The position numbers were made by a program, and so were the translations under genes. Positions 35,521 to 43,901 of a stretch of 64,000 bases of DNA are shown here, piece by piece; the first letter of the stretch is position 1; each line of letters opens with the position of its first letter. The notes below the pieces were generated by a model that was not told where the DNA came from, made no database searches, and was given only the letters and a program-made list of their open reading frames with translations. Location of the stretch: assembly GCF_009755265.1 (NCBI RefSeq), contig NZ_WPOO01000001.1, forward strand, positions 62,001 through 126,000. The letters are read 5' to 3'. The stretch is from Adlercreutzia rubneri. Its GTDB lineage: Bacteria > Actinomycetota > Coriobacteriia > Coriobacteriales > Eggerthellaceae.

Positions 35521-37155
35521 TTACTCCGCCTCCATGCGCTCCTTCAAGATTTGCGCGAGGATGAAGCGCTTCACCTTGCCGGTGGCGGTGACGGGGATCT
35601 CGTCGATGATCTCGATGCGCTCGGGCCACAGGCGCTTGGCCACGTGGCGCTCCCTCAGGTAGGCGATGAGCCCGTCTTGGGTAGGAGGCGCGGCGGGGTC
35701 GCTCGGCACGACGAAGGTGCAGACGCGCTCGCCGAGGCGCGTATCCGGCATGCCGATGGTGGCCGAGTTGGCCAACCCCGGCGCGCCGATGAGGTCGTCG
35801 TCGATCTCCCGGGCCGAGATGTTCTCGCCGCCGCGGATGATGACCTCCTTCTTGCGCCCGTTGATGCGGATGCGCCCTTCCTCGTCCATGTAGCACAGGT
35901 CGCCGCTGTAAAACCAGCCCTCATCGGAAAGCGCGCGGTCGGTGCGGTCGCGCTCGTTCAGGTAGCCGACGAACATGTGGGGCCCGCGGGAGATCTCCTC
36001 GCCCTGGGCGCCCCGGGGCACCTCGTTGCCTGCCTCGTCGATGACCTTGACCTCGATGCCCGCGAAGGGGACGCCCGACCAGGCGCCGTTCCACTCGGCG
36101 CACTTCTCCGGGGGCACGAACACGTGCGGGCAGCTTTCCGTGGAGCCGTAGATCTCGCAGAGCAGCACCCCGTAGCGGGCCGCGCGCTCGATGAGGGCCG
36201 GGGGCAGGGGCGCCCCGCCGCAGCAGAACAGCCGCAGGGTGTCGAAGGCCAGGCCGTCCTCGGCGTCCAGCACGTTCAGCATGTCGTAGATGAACGGCGT
36301 GGCCGACATGGACCAGGTGACGCCCTCGGCGTTCATGAGCTCGATGGCCTCGCGCGGGCGGAAGTCCTGCTGCAGCACGGCCCGTCCGCCGAGCAGAAGC
36401 GGCGAGATGAGCCCGTGGAAGAAGCCGGTAGCATGGTTCAAGGGCGAGGGCATGAACATGACGTCGCCCTGCGTACGCCCGAGCTCGCTCGTGAAGACGC
36501 GCTCGGAGAACAGGATGTTGTTGTGGGTGAGCATGGATTGCTTCGGCTTGCCCGTGGTGCCCGAGGTGGGCAGAATGCAGGCCACGGAATCGGCGGACAC
36601 GGCGACGGGCTCGCGCAAGGGCTCGAAGCGCCCGTAGATGTCGTCGAAGGTGGGAAGCTCCGAGTGGCTCGGCGCCTGCTTGTCCAGCACGGCGATGGCG
36701 GCCAGGCTCGGTATGGCGTCGCGAACAGAGAGGATCTGCGCCTCGTAGTCGGTGTTGTGGGAGAAGGTGGGGGAGAGGTAGGCTCGGGAGCCGACGAGGT
36801 TCATGGCGTATTCCAGATCCACGTCGTTGTAGTTGCGCGGCACCGGGTGCACCACGCCGCCGACTTTCAGCACGGCCACATAGGCGATGGTGAACTCGGC
36901 CCAGGTGGGGAACTGCAGGGTGACAACGTCGCCGGCTTTTACGCCCTCGGCGACAAGCCATGCGGCCACACGCCCGGCTTTGTCGTCAACCTCCCCGTAG
37001 GTGAGGCGGCTTCCCGTGTCGTCGCAGACGTATTCGCGGTCGGGGTGAGCGGCACTCGTTCGCTCCCAGATGTCGGCGATGGTGTCGTGCGTCCAATACC
37101 CCTTTTCGTAGTACTCTTTCTTCTTCTCCTCGTTGATCTTGAGATCGGTGATCAT
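35521..37155 (-). CDS. Acyl-CoA ligase (FadK/BaiB-like AMP-binding)
   Basis: 544 residues, AAGGAAGG just before the ATG. The ATP loop ILPTSGTTGKPKQSMLTH is near residue 190, YGSTESCPHV near 340, the hinge INGRKKEVIIRGGENISARE near 430, and the catalytic lysine in IPVTATGKVKRF near 525. It differs clearly from both the FadD-like ligase at 2007 and the CaiC-like ligase at 11491. Divergent from the crotonase gene with a shared AT-rich control region. It likely activates a short, aromatic or alicyclic acid; FadK, BaiB and cyclohexanecarboxylate ligases are all related. Confidence 0.8.
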   Translation of the reverse strand: MITDLKINEEKKKEYYEKGYWTHDTIADIWERTSAAHPDREYVCDDTGSRLTYGEVDDKAGRVAAWLVAEGVKAGDVVTLQFPTWAEFTIAYVAVLKVGGVVHPVPRNYNDVDLEYAMNLVGSRAYLSPTFSHNTDYEAQILSVRDAIPSLAAIAVLDKQAPSHSELPTFDDIYGRFEPLREPVAVSADSVACILPTSGTTGKPKQSMLTHNNILFSERVFTSELGRTQGDVMFMPSPLNHATGFFHGLISPLLLGGRAVLQQDFRPREAIELMNAEGVTWSMSATPFIYDMLNVLDAEDGLAFDTLRLFCCGGAPLPPALIERAARYGVLLCEIYGSTESCPHVFVPPEKCAEWNGAWSGVPFAGIEVKVIDEAGNEVPRGAQGEEISRGPHMFVGYLNERDRTDRALSDEGWFYSGDLCYMDEEGRIRINGRKKEVIIRGGENISAREIDDDLIGAPGLANSATIGMPDTRLGERVCTFVVPSDPAAPPTQDGLIAYLRERHVAKRLWPERIEIIDEIPVTATGKVKRFILAQILKERMEAE

Positions 37156-37536
37156 AGGCCTTCCTTTCTAAAGAACCTAAAACCCTTTTGCCACGGAAGC
37201 GCCCGGCCGCTCGTGCGCGGCTCCCCGGTGCTCGAGCGCCTCCGCTGATACCCAGAAGAAATTCGTGCTTTTAGCATACAAAGGTATTTATCGGACAGGA
37301 AGCCAAAATTGAGAAAAGATAATTGGAATAATTGATGAGTCAATAGGGCCAAGCGATGCGTGGAAATCTATAGACCCACAAAATCAATTAATTGGGTAGT
37401 AAAAGAAACAATATTTCAAAATTGTCCGTGGAAAACCGCTGTGTCATCCTTAAAAATCAGAAACAAGTCAGGCGGAACAAAATTCCAATGGGCTAAAAGT
37501 AAAACTTGAGTAAACAAGCGCGAAAGGGGTTCATCC
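37156..37536. promoter_or_regulatory. Divergent regulatory region ligase / crotonase
   Basis: 381 bases, clearly AT-rich. AAACA-N12-TGTCC at 37406-37427 has its centre 34.5 bases before TAAAAA (37451-37456), the likely -10 of the crotonase. A weaker GGACA-N12-TGAGA at 37293-37314 could serve the ligase, with TATGCT on the minus strand (37278-37273) as -10. No ORF is present. Confidence 0.55.
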
Positions 37537-38415
37537 ATGAGTGTCTACCAGGAGGCCTACCATCTGCCCGAGTTCACCTACGACTACGAGAAGCTGAAGA
37601 TCGAGCAGCGCGGTCCGGTCTACATCTGCTCCTTCAATGATGCGGACAACCTGAACGCCATGTCCTACGCCCAGATGGCCGAGTTCAACGACTTCCTCAT
37701 CAAGGTGCGCATGGACAAGGACTGCCGCGTCATCGTGCTGACCGGCGAGGGCCGCTCCTTCTGCGCCGGCTTCAACCTGAACGACCTCGCGCTCGATCCG
37801 CCCGAGGACATGGGCCGCATCCAGCGCGACTTCTACATCATGCAGCGCATGTGCTCCGACCAGATTATCAACATGCGCCGCTGCGAGCAGCCCATCATCG
37901 GCGCCCTGAAGGGCTTCGCCGTGGGCGGCGGCCTGTCCATCTCCTGCGCCTGCGACATGCGCGTGCTCGGCGAGTCCTACAAGATGAACGCCGGCTACCT
38001 GTCCATCGGCTACACCGGCACCGACATGGGCGGCTCCTTCTTCCTCCCGAAGATCGTCGGCTATGCCCGCGCCTGCGAGATCCTCATGAACCCGGCCCGC
38101 TTCGACGCCCAGAAGCTCTACGAGTGGGGCTTCGCCAACCGCGTGGTGGCCGACGACGACGTGCTGGAGACCGCCGTGGCCATGGCCGAGGAGATGTGCC
38201 GCGAGACCGCGCCCTTCGGTCTGCGCCTCACCAAGGAGGCCCTGCAGTGCTCGCTGGACGGCACCAGCTTCGAGAACTGCATCAAGATGGAGAACCGTAA
38301 CCAGGTGCTGGCCTCCAACACCAACGACGGCATCATGGGCACGCTGAAGATGAATCCGAAGAACCGCGCCGACGTGAAGGAAAACCCGGAGAAGTACGCC
38401 TTCCACAATATGTAA
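37537..38415 (+). CDS. Crotonase-superfamily enoyl-CoA hydratase/isomerase
   Basis: 292 residues, GAAAGGGG about eight bases before the ATG. The oxyanion hole segments are GEGRSFCAGFNLND near residue 72 and LKGFAVGGGLSISCACD near 125. At the first catalytic Glu position the sequence is NAGYLSIGYTG, so that Glu is absent, while an acid survives at the second (TDMGGSFFLP). Such variants are often isomerases, hydrolases or other crotonase activities rather than simple hydratases. It has a private promoter with a dyad and ends at its own terminator. Confidence 0.75.
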   Translation: MSVYQEAYHLPEFTYDYEKLKIEQRGPVYICSFNDADNLNAMSYAQMAEFNDFLIKVRMDKDCRVIVLTGEGRSFCAGFNLNDLALDPPEDMGRIQRDFYIMQRMCSDQIINMRRCEQPIIGALKGFAVGGGLSISCACDMRVLGESYKMNAGYLSIGYTGTDMGGSFFLPKIVGYARACEILMNPARFDAQKLYEWGFANRVVADDDVLETAVAMAEEMCRETAPFGLRLTKEALQCSLDGTSFENCIKMENRNQVLASNTNDGIMGTLKMNPKNRADVKENPEKYAFHNM

Positions 38416-38446
38416 GAGAGGGTCGGCAAAACCGAACCTGCTATCT

Positions 38447-38485
38447 GGAGCCCCGCAGCCCACAAGGCCGGGGCTCCCTTCGTTG
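38447..38485 (+). terminator. Terminator after crotonase
   Basis: GGAGCCCCG pairs with CGGGGCTCC over a 13-base loop, followed by CTTCGTT. The U-run is short. Confidence 0.65.
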
Positions 38486-38500
38486 GAGAGGAGAATACCC

Positions 38501-38647
38501 ATGAAAGTGCTGGGAATCAATGGGAGCCATCGGGCCGGGAAGGGGACGGCGGCGCTTCTGCAGGCAGCGCGCTCGCCACGGCCGGGCTCAACAACTGCGG
38601 GGGAGAGGGACGCTCGCGCGCCTGCGGTAGCGGTTTCCCCGCACTGA
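38501..38647 (+). pseudogene. Remnant of an NAD(P)H-dependent FMN reductase / flavodoxin-like gene
   Basis: After a good ribosome site (GGAGAGGAGA) an ATG opens a 48-codon frame. Its first 23 residues, MKVLGINGSHRAGKGTAALL and on, match the N-terminal FMN-loop of NAD(P)H-dependent FMN reductases (usually MKVLGINGSPRxGGNT). After about residue 23 the sequence turns into unrelated Arg/Ala/Pro-rich residues and stops. The rest of the roughly 180-residue family domain is missing, so an internal deletion or replacement is likely. The gap up to 38883 has no other gene. Confidence 0.6.
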
Positions 38648-38737
38648 GAAGCAAACAAATCGGTATCCAATATGACGAATTGCTGACAGGGTTTCAGAGT
38701 TCCTACATAGTTCGCGCGCAAAGCCAACAAGGGCCTG

Positions 38738-38819
38738 TTGACTGGCGGTTACTGCCATTTAGCGCGCTAAAGTCCAGCTATCGGGTAATCGTTCGAGTCA
38801 CTTGGGTGGTTCGATAGCT
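38738..38819 (+). promoter_or_regulatory. Palindromic operator-like region upstream of the flavin reductase gene
   Basis: TTGACT (38738-38743) resembles a -35. A perfect 14-base palindrome TTTAGCGCGCTAAA (38758-38771) lies where a repressor would cover the -10/start region. Just downstream AGCTATCG (38776-38783) pairs with CGATAGCT (38812-38819), a possible leader hairpin. Confidence 0.45.
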
Positions 38820-38883
38820 CGGCAGGCTGATCCTTCAAGCGACTCCCGGTTCCTATCCGCGAAGCGTTAGAAGGAGGCTCATC

Positions 38884-40755
38884 ATGACCCGCACATCCGA
38901 TTCTGTTCCCCTGAATGGCATCTCCCGTCGTACCTTCTGCAAAGGGGCGGCCGTGCTCGGCATCTGGGGAGGCTTGGCCAGCTTCGGCCTGGCCGGCTGC
39001 GCGCCCCATACCCGTGCCGAGGAGCTGGCCGATTCCGCGCCGTGGAAGGCGGGCACCTACACGACCGAGGTGACGGGCCACAATGCCCCTTACACCATGA
39101 CCGTGACCTTCTCCGATGACGCCATCACGGCCATCGACACGTCGGCCAACCAGGAGTCGCTCGGCGTCGGCGCCGATGCGCTCAAGGCCCTGCAGCAGCA
39201 GGCCATCGACAACCAGACCATCAACATCGATGCCGTCACCGGCGCGACGCTGTCCTCGCTCTCCCTGCAGACCGGTCTTGAGGACTGCGCGAAGCAGGCT
39301 CAGGCCTTCGAGGTGCTCTCGGAGGCGCCCGTGCCCGAGAAGCCGGCGGTGGAAGAGGTCTACGACGCCGACGTGTGCGTCGTGGGCGGCGGCGGCTCGG
39401 GCCTGGCGGCGGCCATCGCGGCCGTGCAGGCCGGCGCGAGCGTTATTGTGCTTGAGAAGTGTGGCATTACCGGCGGTTCCACCAACGTCTCCGAGGGCGC
39501 GCTGAACGCCGTCGATCCCGAGCGCCAGGAGCCCCAGGGCATCGAGGACTCCATCCCCACCTTCTACGAGACCACCATGAAGGGCGGCCACAACACCAAC
39601 AATCCCGAGCTCGTGCACTTCCTCACGGACAACGCGCTGGATTCCGTCCACTGGCTCGAGAGCCTGGGCGTCGAGTTCAAGGACGAGATCGGCTCGGCCA
39701 CCGGATCGCTCGGCCAGCGCAGCCATTACCCGGCCACGCCGTCGGGCAACACCTACATCCGCTCGTTCCAGCAGTTCATCGACGACAACGCCGATGCCAT
39801 CATGCTGCTCAACGACATGCAGGCCAAAGAGCTCATCCTGGATGACGCCGGCGCGGTCGTGGGCGTGAAGGCGCTCTACGACGGCGAGCAGGAGGTCACC
39901 GTGAACTGCGGCGCCGTGGTCATCGCCACCGGCGGCTTCGGCGGCAACGTGGAGTACCGTCAGAAGGTGAACACGGGCGTGTGGAAGGAAGTCGTGCTGG
40001 ACGATTCCATCGGCTGCACCAACATCAAGCCCTGCGCCCAGGGCGAGGGCATGGTGCTCGCCGAGAACGCCGGCGCCGAGCTCATCTGCCTGTCCGACAT
40101 CCAGCTGCACCCCTGCGGCACCCCGGGCACGGGCCTCATGGAGGACATCCGCACCTCCGGCCGTAACCGCATCTTCGTGAACACCGATGGCAAGCGTTTC
40201 GTGAACGAGGGCGCCGAGCGTGACGTTCTGTGCAAGAACATCTTCGCCCAGCCCGACGGCACCTACTGGATTGTCGTGAACACCCTGCGCTACCCCGATC
40301 CCGACGAGCCGGACGCCAACGGCGCCACCATCAACAACATGCTGGCGCTGGGCCATATCGTAACCGGCGACACCGTGGAGGCCCTGGCCGGCGAGATGGG
40401 CGTGGACGCCGCGAACCTGCAGGCCTCCATCGACGCCTACAACGCCGTGGTGGAGGGCGGCGCCGACGAGTTCGGCTTCGTGGCCGACAACACCGCCGAT
40501 GCGGCCATGACCGAGGGCCCCTGGTACGCCTGCCGCAAGGTGCCCACCGTGCACCATACCATGGGCGGTATCCGCGTTAACGTGGAGTCCGAGGCCTGCA
40601 ATGCCGACGGCGAGCCGATCCCCGGCCTGTACGCCGCGGGCGAGTGCACCGGCGGTATCCACGGAGAGAATCGCCTGGGCGGCAACGCCATCGCCGACTG
40701 CATGACCTTCGGCCGCAACGCCGGCACCAACGCCGCAAAGTACGCCCTGGCCTAG
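38884..40755 (+). CDS. Tat-exported FMN/FAD respiratory reductase (fumarate/urocanate-reductase family)
   Basis: 623 residues. The N-terminus carries a twin-arginine signal (SRRTFCKGAAVLG) with a following LAGC that may be a lipobox. Residues about 55-135 are an FMN_bind domain with DAVTGATLSS, the motif where FMN is usually attached covalently to Thr by ApbE. Residues about 155-620 are a FAD_binding_2 domain (VCVVGGGGSGLAAAIAAVQ; final GRNAGTNAAKYALA). Such proteins reduce extracellular acceptors such as fumarate, urocanate, cinnamate or acrylates using quinol-derived electrons. The acceptor is unknown. An ApbE gene is not in the window. Confidence 0.85.
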   Translation: MTRTSDSVPLNGISRRTFCKGAAVLGIWGGLASFGLAGCAPHTRAEELADSAPWKAGTYTTEVTGHNAPYTMTVTFSDDAITAIDTSANQESLGVGADALKALQQQAIDNQTINIDAVTGATLSSLSLQTGLEDCAKQAQAFEVLSEAPVPEKPAVEEVYDADVCVVGGGGSGLAAAIAAVQAGASVIVLEKCGITGGSTNVSEGALNAVDPERQEPQGIEDSIPTFYETTMKGGHNTNNPELVHFLTDNALDSVHWLESLGVEFKDEIGSATGSLGQRSHYPATPSGNTYIRSFQQFIDDNADAIMLLNDMQAKELILDDAGAVVGVKALYDGEQEVTVNCGAVVIATGGFGGNVEYRQKVNTGVWKEVVLDDSIGCTNIKPCAQGEGMVLAENAGAELICLSDIQLHPCGTPGTGLMEDIRTSGRNRIFVNTDGKRFVNEGAERDVLCKNIFAQPDGTYWIVVNTLRYPDPDEPDANGATINNMLALGHIVTGDTVEALAGEMGVDAANLQASIDAYNAVVEGGADEFGFVADNTADAAMTEGPWYACRKVPTVHHTMGGIRVNVESEACNADGEPIPGLYAAGECTGGIHGENRLGGNAIADCMTFGRNAGTNAAKYALA

Positions 40756-40796
40756 TCGCGCTATAACAGCCTCCTTCCCCCGAGCGGGAATAGAAA

Positions 40797-40827
40797 GAAG
40801 GAGCCCCTCGCGATGAGGGGCTCCTTC
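40797..40827. terminator. Bidirectional terminator reductase / CoA-transferase
   Basis: GAAGGAGCCCCTC pairs perfectly with GAGGGGCTCCTTC around a five-base loop between convergent genes. Confidence 0.8.
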
Positions 40828-40860
40828 TCGAGATAGGAAGCGTGTTTGGCGGGGGAGGGC

Positions 40861-42171
40861 CTACCAGTTGCAGGGGGCCTCGCCCTTCTCCTGGCGCTCG
40901 GACTTGAAGATCACATCCGGCACCTCCTCGCCGTGGTAGCACTTCACGGCGCCCTTCTCCTCCAGCTCGGCGATCTGCTCGGGCGTGTAGCCGTAGTGCT
41001 CCAGGTACTCGGCGGTGTGGTAGCCGATGGGCTTGGAGAGGATGATCGGCGGGTCGCCGTAGCCGCCGAAGCGGATGGGCGTGGTGGGCAGCGCATGCTC
41101 GCCGAAGGCGTTGTACTTCACCTTGCGGATGGCGTCGTTGACGTAGGCCTCGTCGTCCTTCAGGATGTCGGTGAAGCGGAAGACCTTCTGACTCGGCACG
41201 TCCCACTCGGCCAGGATCTTCAGCCACTCCTCCAGATCCTTCTTCGAGAAGCCCTCGTCCAGGATGGTGATGAGCTCCGGCTGCAGGTGGTTCGCCTTCA
41301 CGTTCTCGATGGTCGCGTAGCGCGGATCGTCCACCAAGTCGTCGCGGCCGATGATTTTCATCATGTCGTTGTAATAGCGGTTGTGCTGCGGCTGGCAGAT
41401 GTAGAGCCACTTATTGTCGGCGGTCTTGTAGGTGTTGTTGAAGGGGTTGGGCACGTCGGTGCGGGACTTCGGGTAGTCGGCGCCGAACTGCTGGGCGCAA
41501 AGGCCGATGGAGCCGCCCCAGATGGCGGAGTGGTACAGGTTCACGACCACCTTGTCGCCTTGGCCGGTGCGCAGCTTGTTCACGAGCGCGCCGAGCAAGC
41601 CGGCGGCCATCATGATGGCGGTGTTGTAGTCACCGAAGGCCTGCGGGGGGATGGCGGGGGAGGTGTCCTTCTCGGGGAAGGTACCGGCCACGCCGCCGCG
41701 GGCGGCCCAGCACACGGCATCGTAGCCGGGGGCATGGGCGAACTCGCCGAACTCGCCGTAGCCGCGCATCTGGCCCCAGATCAGCCCCGGGAACTCCTCG
41801 TGCAGGGTCTCGTAGTCGAGTCCGAGCTTCTTCAGGGCGGCGGTGCGCATGTTGTTCATGAAGATGTCGGCCTCGCCGATCATCTTCTTCGCGATGGCCA
41901 GGCCCTCGGGATCCTTCAGGTTGAGCGACACCCAGTTCTTGTTGGTGTTGTTCAAATCGATGGTGGGATCTTCCGTATCGGTCAGCTCGCAGCCGAAGCC
42001 GGGGCCCTGGGTGCGCTGGGTATCGCCGGCGAAGGACTCGATCTTGATGACCTCGGCGCCCATCTCGGACAGGACGCGGACGGTGGCCGGGGCGGCCACG
42101 TAGGTGCACATCTCGACGACCTTGATGCCGGCGAGCGGGCCGTAACCGTTGAGCTTCTCGGTGACTGTCAT
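40861..42171 (-). CDS. Family III CoA-transferase, FldA/HadA-like
   Basis: 436 residues if started at the ATG at 42171, which follows AAAGGAGAG; an upstream ATG at 42195 lacks a ribosome site. The N-terminus (GPLAGIKVVEMCTYVAAPATV) and GAEVIKIESFAGDTQR follow family III. Phrases such as NMRTAALKKLGLDYETL and PGYDAVCWAARGGVAGTF resemble cinnamoyl-CoA:phenyllactate CoA-transferase FldA and 2-hydroxyisocaproate HadA more than CaiB. The catalytic aspartate is probably in QAFGDYNTAIM. It would exchange CoA between an enoyl or saturated acyl-CoA and a free acid. Divergent from an acyl-CoA dehydrogenase gene. Confidence 0.8.
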   Translation of the reverse strand: MTVTEKLNGYGPLAGIKVVEMCTYVAAPATVRVLSEMGAEVIKIESFAGDTQRTQGPGFGCELTDTEDPTIDLNNTNKNWVSLNLKDPEGLAIAKKMIGEADIFMNNMRTAALKKLGLDYETLHEEFPGLIWGQMRGYGEFGEFAHAPGYDAVCWAARGGVAGTFPEKDTSPAIPPQAFGDYNTAIMMAAGLLGALVNKLRTGQGDKVVVNLYHSAIWGGSIGLCAQQFGADYPKSRTDVPNPFNNTYKTADNKWLYICQPQHNRYYNDMMKIIGRDDLVDDPRYATIENVKANHLQPELITILDEGFSKKDLEEWLKILAEWDVPSQKVFRFTDILKDDEAYVNDAIRKVKYNAFGEHALPTTPIRFGGYGDPPIILSKPIGYHTAEYLEHYGYTPEQIAELEEKGAVKCYHGEEVPDVIFKSERQEKGEAPCNW

Positions 42172-42260
42172 CGGAGCATCTCTCCTTTCATGCAAGTGGT
42201 TGGTCGGGCGGTTCGTTTGTTTGCATCCCTATCATCGCAGGGGAAAGAACCCCTATCTAC

Positions 42261-42282
42261 GGACAAAATGAAATATGTGTGT
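42261..42282 (-). promoter_or_regulatory. GGACA-N12-TGTGT dyad, FldA-like side
   Basis: GGACA (42261-42265), a 12-base AT-rich spacer, then TGTGT (42278-42282). On the minus strand GATGAT (42236-42231) lies 35.5 bases from the dyad centre and could be the -10 of the CoA-transferase gene. Confidence 0.5.
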
Positions 42283-42344
42283 AAAACAGACTCGAAATTG
42301 AGTAGAAAATACCACTAGATGGGAAAGTTATCCCTATGCAAACA

Positions 42345-42366
42345 GGACAACAAAGATATTCTGTTT
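42345..42366 (+). promoter_or_regulatory. GGACA-N12-TGTTT dyad, acyl-CoA dehydrogenase side
   Basis: GGACA (42345-42349) and TGTTT (42362-42366) with a 12-base spacer. TAGGGT (42391-42396) is 35.5 bases from the centre; a better -10, TAGAAT, is at 42404-42409. Confidence 0.5.
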
Positions 42367-42441
42367 CAACAAATCAAAGGAGTGGTGTGCTAGGGTCATC
42401 GTGTAGAATGCACACTATAGTAAAGAGAAGGGAGCCATAAG

Positions 42442-43602
42442 ATGGACTTCACGCTGACCGACGGGCAGAAGAAGCTCGTCAGCGCCTTTCGCACGTTCGG
42501 GGCCGACACCTTCACGCCGGAGCGCGTGGCCAAGTGGTGCCGCGACCAGGGCCTGCCCGATACGGTGATGAAGGAGTTCGTCGATCTGTACTACGAGACC
42601 GCCGAGCCGGACATCGCGCCCGATCTGGCCCACAGCCTGCTCTCGCAGGTGCTCATCGTGGAGGAGCTCTCCCGCTGCGCCGGCACGACGCTGCCGTTCC
42701 AGAACGACTTGTTCAACCTGCAGATCATGAGCGGGTTCGCCGGGGCCGCCGAGGCCGCCTCCATCGCCGAGGACTATCGCGCCGACGGCCGCCTCATGTT
42801 CGCCCTGGCCATCTCCGAGCCCGACGGCGGATCCGACACCATGGCCATGAAGACCTCGTGCCAGACCGTGGACGGCCGACTGCTTCTGAACGGGCGCAAG
42901 TCCTATGTGAACAACGGCGAGTACGCCCCCTATATATTGGTGGCCGCCATCGACAAGGACGCGGGGGATACGGGTCGCTACCCGTCGCTGTCCTTCTGGC
43001 TCGTGCCCCGCAGCGTGCCCGGCATCAACGCCGTGCCCATCAGCAAGATCGGTCAGTCCATGCTGCCCTTCGCGCTCATCTCCTTCGACGATGTGGAGCT
43101 GTCGCCGGAGTGGCGCCTCGATGCGAGTGAGGGAGGGTTCCAGCAGCTGTTTCATCTGCTGGAATACGGACGTGTGCTTTTGTGCGCCTCCAGTTTGGGC
43201 ATGGCCCAGGCGGCCATGGACGACGCGGTGGCCCACGCGCGCTCGCGCAAGGCCTTCGGCGTGCAGGTGGGGCGCTTCCAGCAGATAGAGACCCTTCTCA
43301 CCGATATGGAAGTGCGCCTGCGCAACATGCGCTCCATGGTGTACCGGGCGGCGTGGTCCATCGACGCCGCCGACGAGACCGAGCGGCTCGACGTGGCCCT
43401 CATGAAGCGCTACGTGCCGGAGGCCTCGGTGCAGGTGGCCTCGGACGCCATGCAGATTCTGGGGGGTCTTGGCTATACCGAGGGCTCGCGCGTGAGCCGC
43501 ATCTGGGAGGACTGCCGAGGCAACCAGATCGCCGAGGGAACGGATCAGGTGATGGTCTACATCGCCGCGCCCTTGATCATGGAGCACTACCGATCTTTCT
43601 AG
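42442..43602 (+). CDS. Acyl-CoA dehydrogenase (fifth paralogue)
   Basis: 386 residues, AGAAGGGAG about nine bases before the ATG. Landmarks are LAISEPDGGSDTMAMKTSC near residue 130, LNGRKSYVNNGE near 152, and a C-terminal WEDCRGNQIAEGTDQVMVY, where Glu of AEGT is in the catalytic position. Overall pattern is nearest to the paralogue at 24873, yet that one lacks the Glu. It is divergently paired with the FldA-like CoA-transferase, a pairing that resembles the acyl-CoA dehydrogenase/FldA logic of clostridial reductive aryl-acrylate metabolism. Monocistronic with its own terminator. Confidence 0.8.
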   Translation: MDFTLTDGQKKLVSAFRTFGADTFTPERVAKWCRDQGLPDTVMKEFVDLYYETAEPDIAPDLAHSLLSQVLIVEELSRCAGTTLPFQNDLFNLQIMSGFAGAAEAASIAEDYRADGRLMFALAISEPDGGSDTMAMKTSCQTVDGRLLLNGRKSYVNNGEYAPYILVAAIDKDAGDTGRYPSLSFWLVPRSVPGINAVPISKIGQSMLPFALISFDDVELSPEWRLDASEGGFQQLFHLLEYGRVLLCASSLGMAQAAMDDAVAHARSRKAFGVQVGRFQQIETLLTDMEVRLRNMRSMVYRAAWSIDAADETERLDVALMKRYVPEASVQVASDAMQILGGLGYTEGSRVSRIWEDCRGNQIAEGTDQVMVYIAAPLIMEHYRSF

Positions 43603-43638
43603 AAGGGCTGCGAGCATTCTTATTAAGAGAACGATCAC

Positions 43639-43678
43639 AAGAAACTGGGGGAAATATTCTCCCAGTTTCTTCTATTTG
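43639..43678 (+). terminator. Terminator after acyl-CoA dehydrogenase 5
   Basis: AAGAAACTGGG pairs with CCCAGTTTCTT and is followed by CTATTTG. Confidence 0.85.
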
Positions 43679-43712
43679 TGAAACCTATCAATCATAAATC
43701 CTTTCGATATTA

Positions 43713-43776
43713 GGACAAATTAACTAAATCTGTCCTATTTTTGCAAAGAATATGGGACAAAGCATCCCTTTTTGAC
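43713..43776 (+). promoter_or_regulatory. Two dyads upstream of the third MFS gene
   Basis: GGACA-N13-TGTCC (43713-43735) is the most symmetric site but has one extra spacer base. A second site GGACA-N12-TTGAC (43755-43776) has a weaker right half; its centre is 36.5 bases before TACAAA (43802-43807), a possible -10 for the MFS gene. Confidence 0.5.
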
Positions 43777-43901
43777 CATCCTCAAGGGAATCGTTCTACG
43801 GTACAAATACGATAGCGGCGAAAGATCGCCGTCCACGGCTCACGCCAACAGGGGTTCGACGTTTGCGCAAGAGTAGAAAAAATCGATAGAGGAGGTTTAC
43901 C

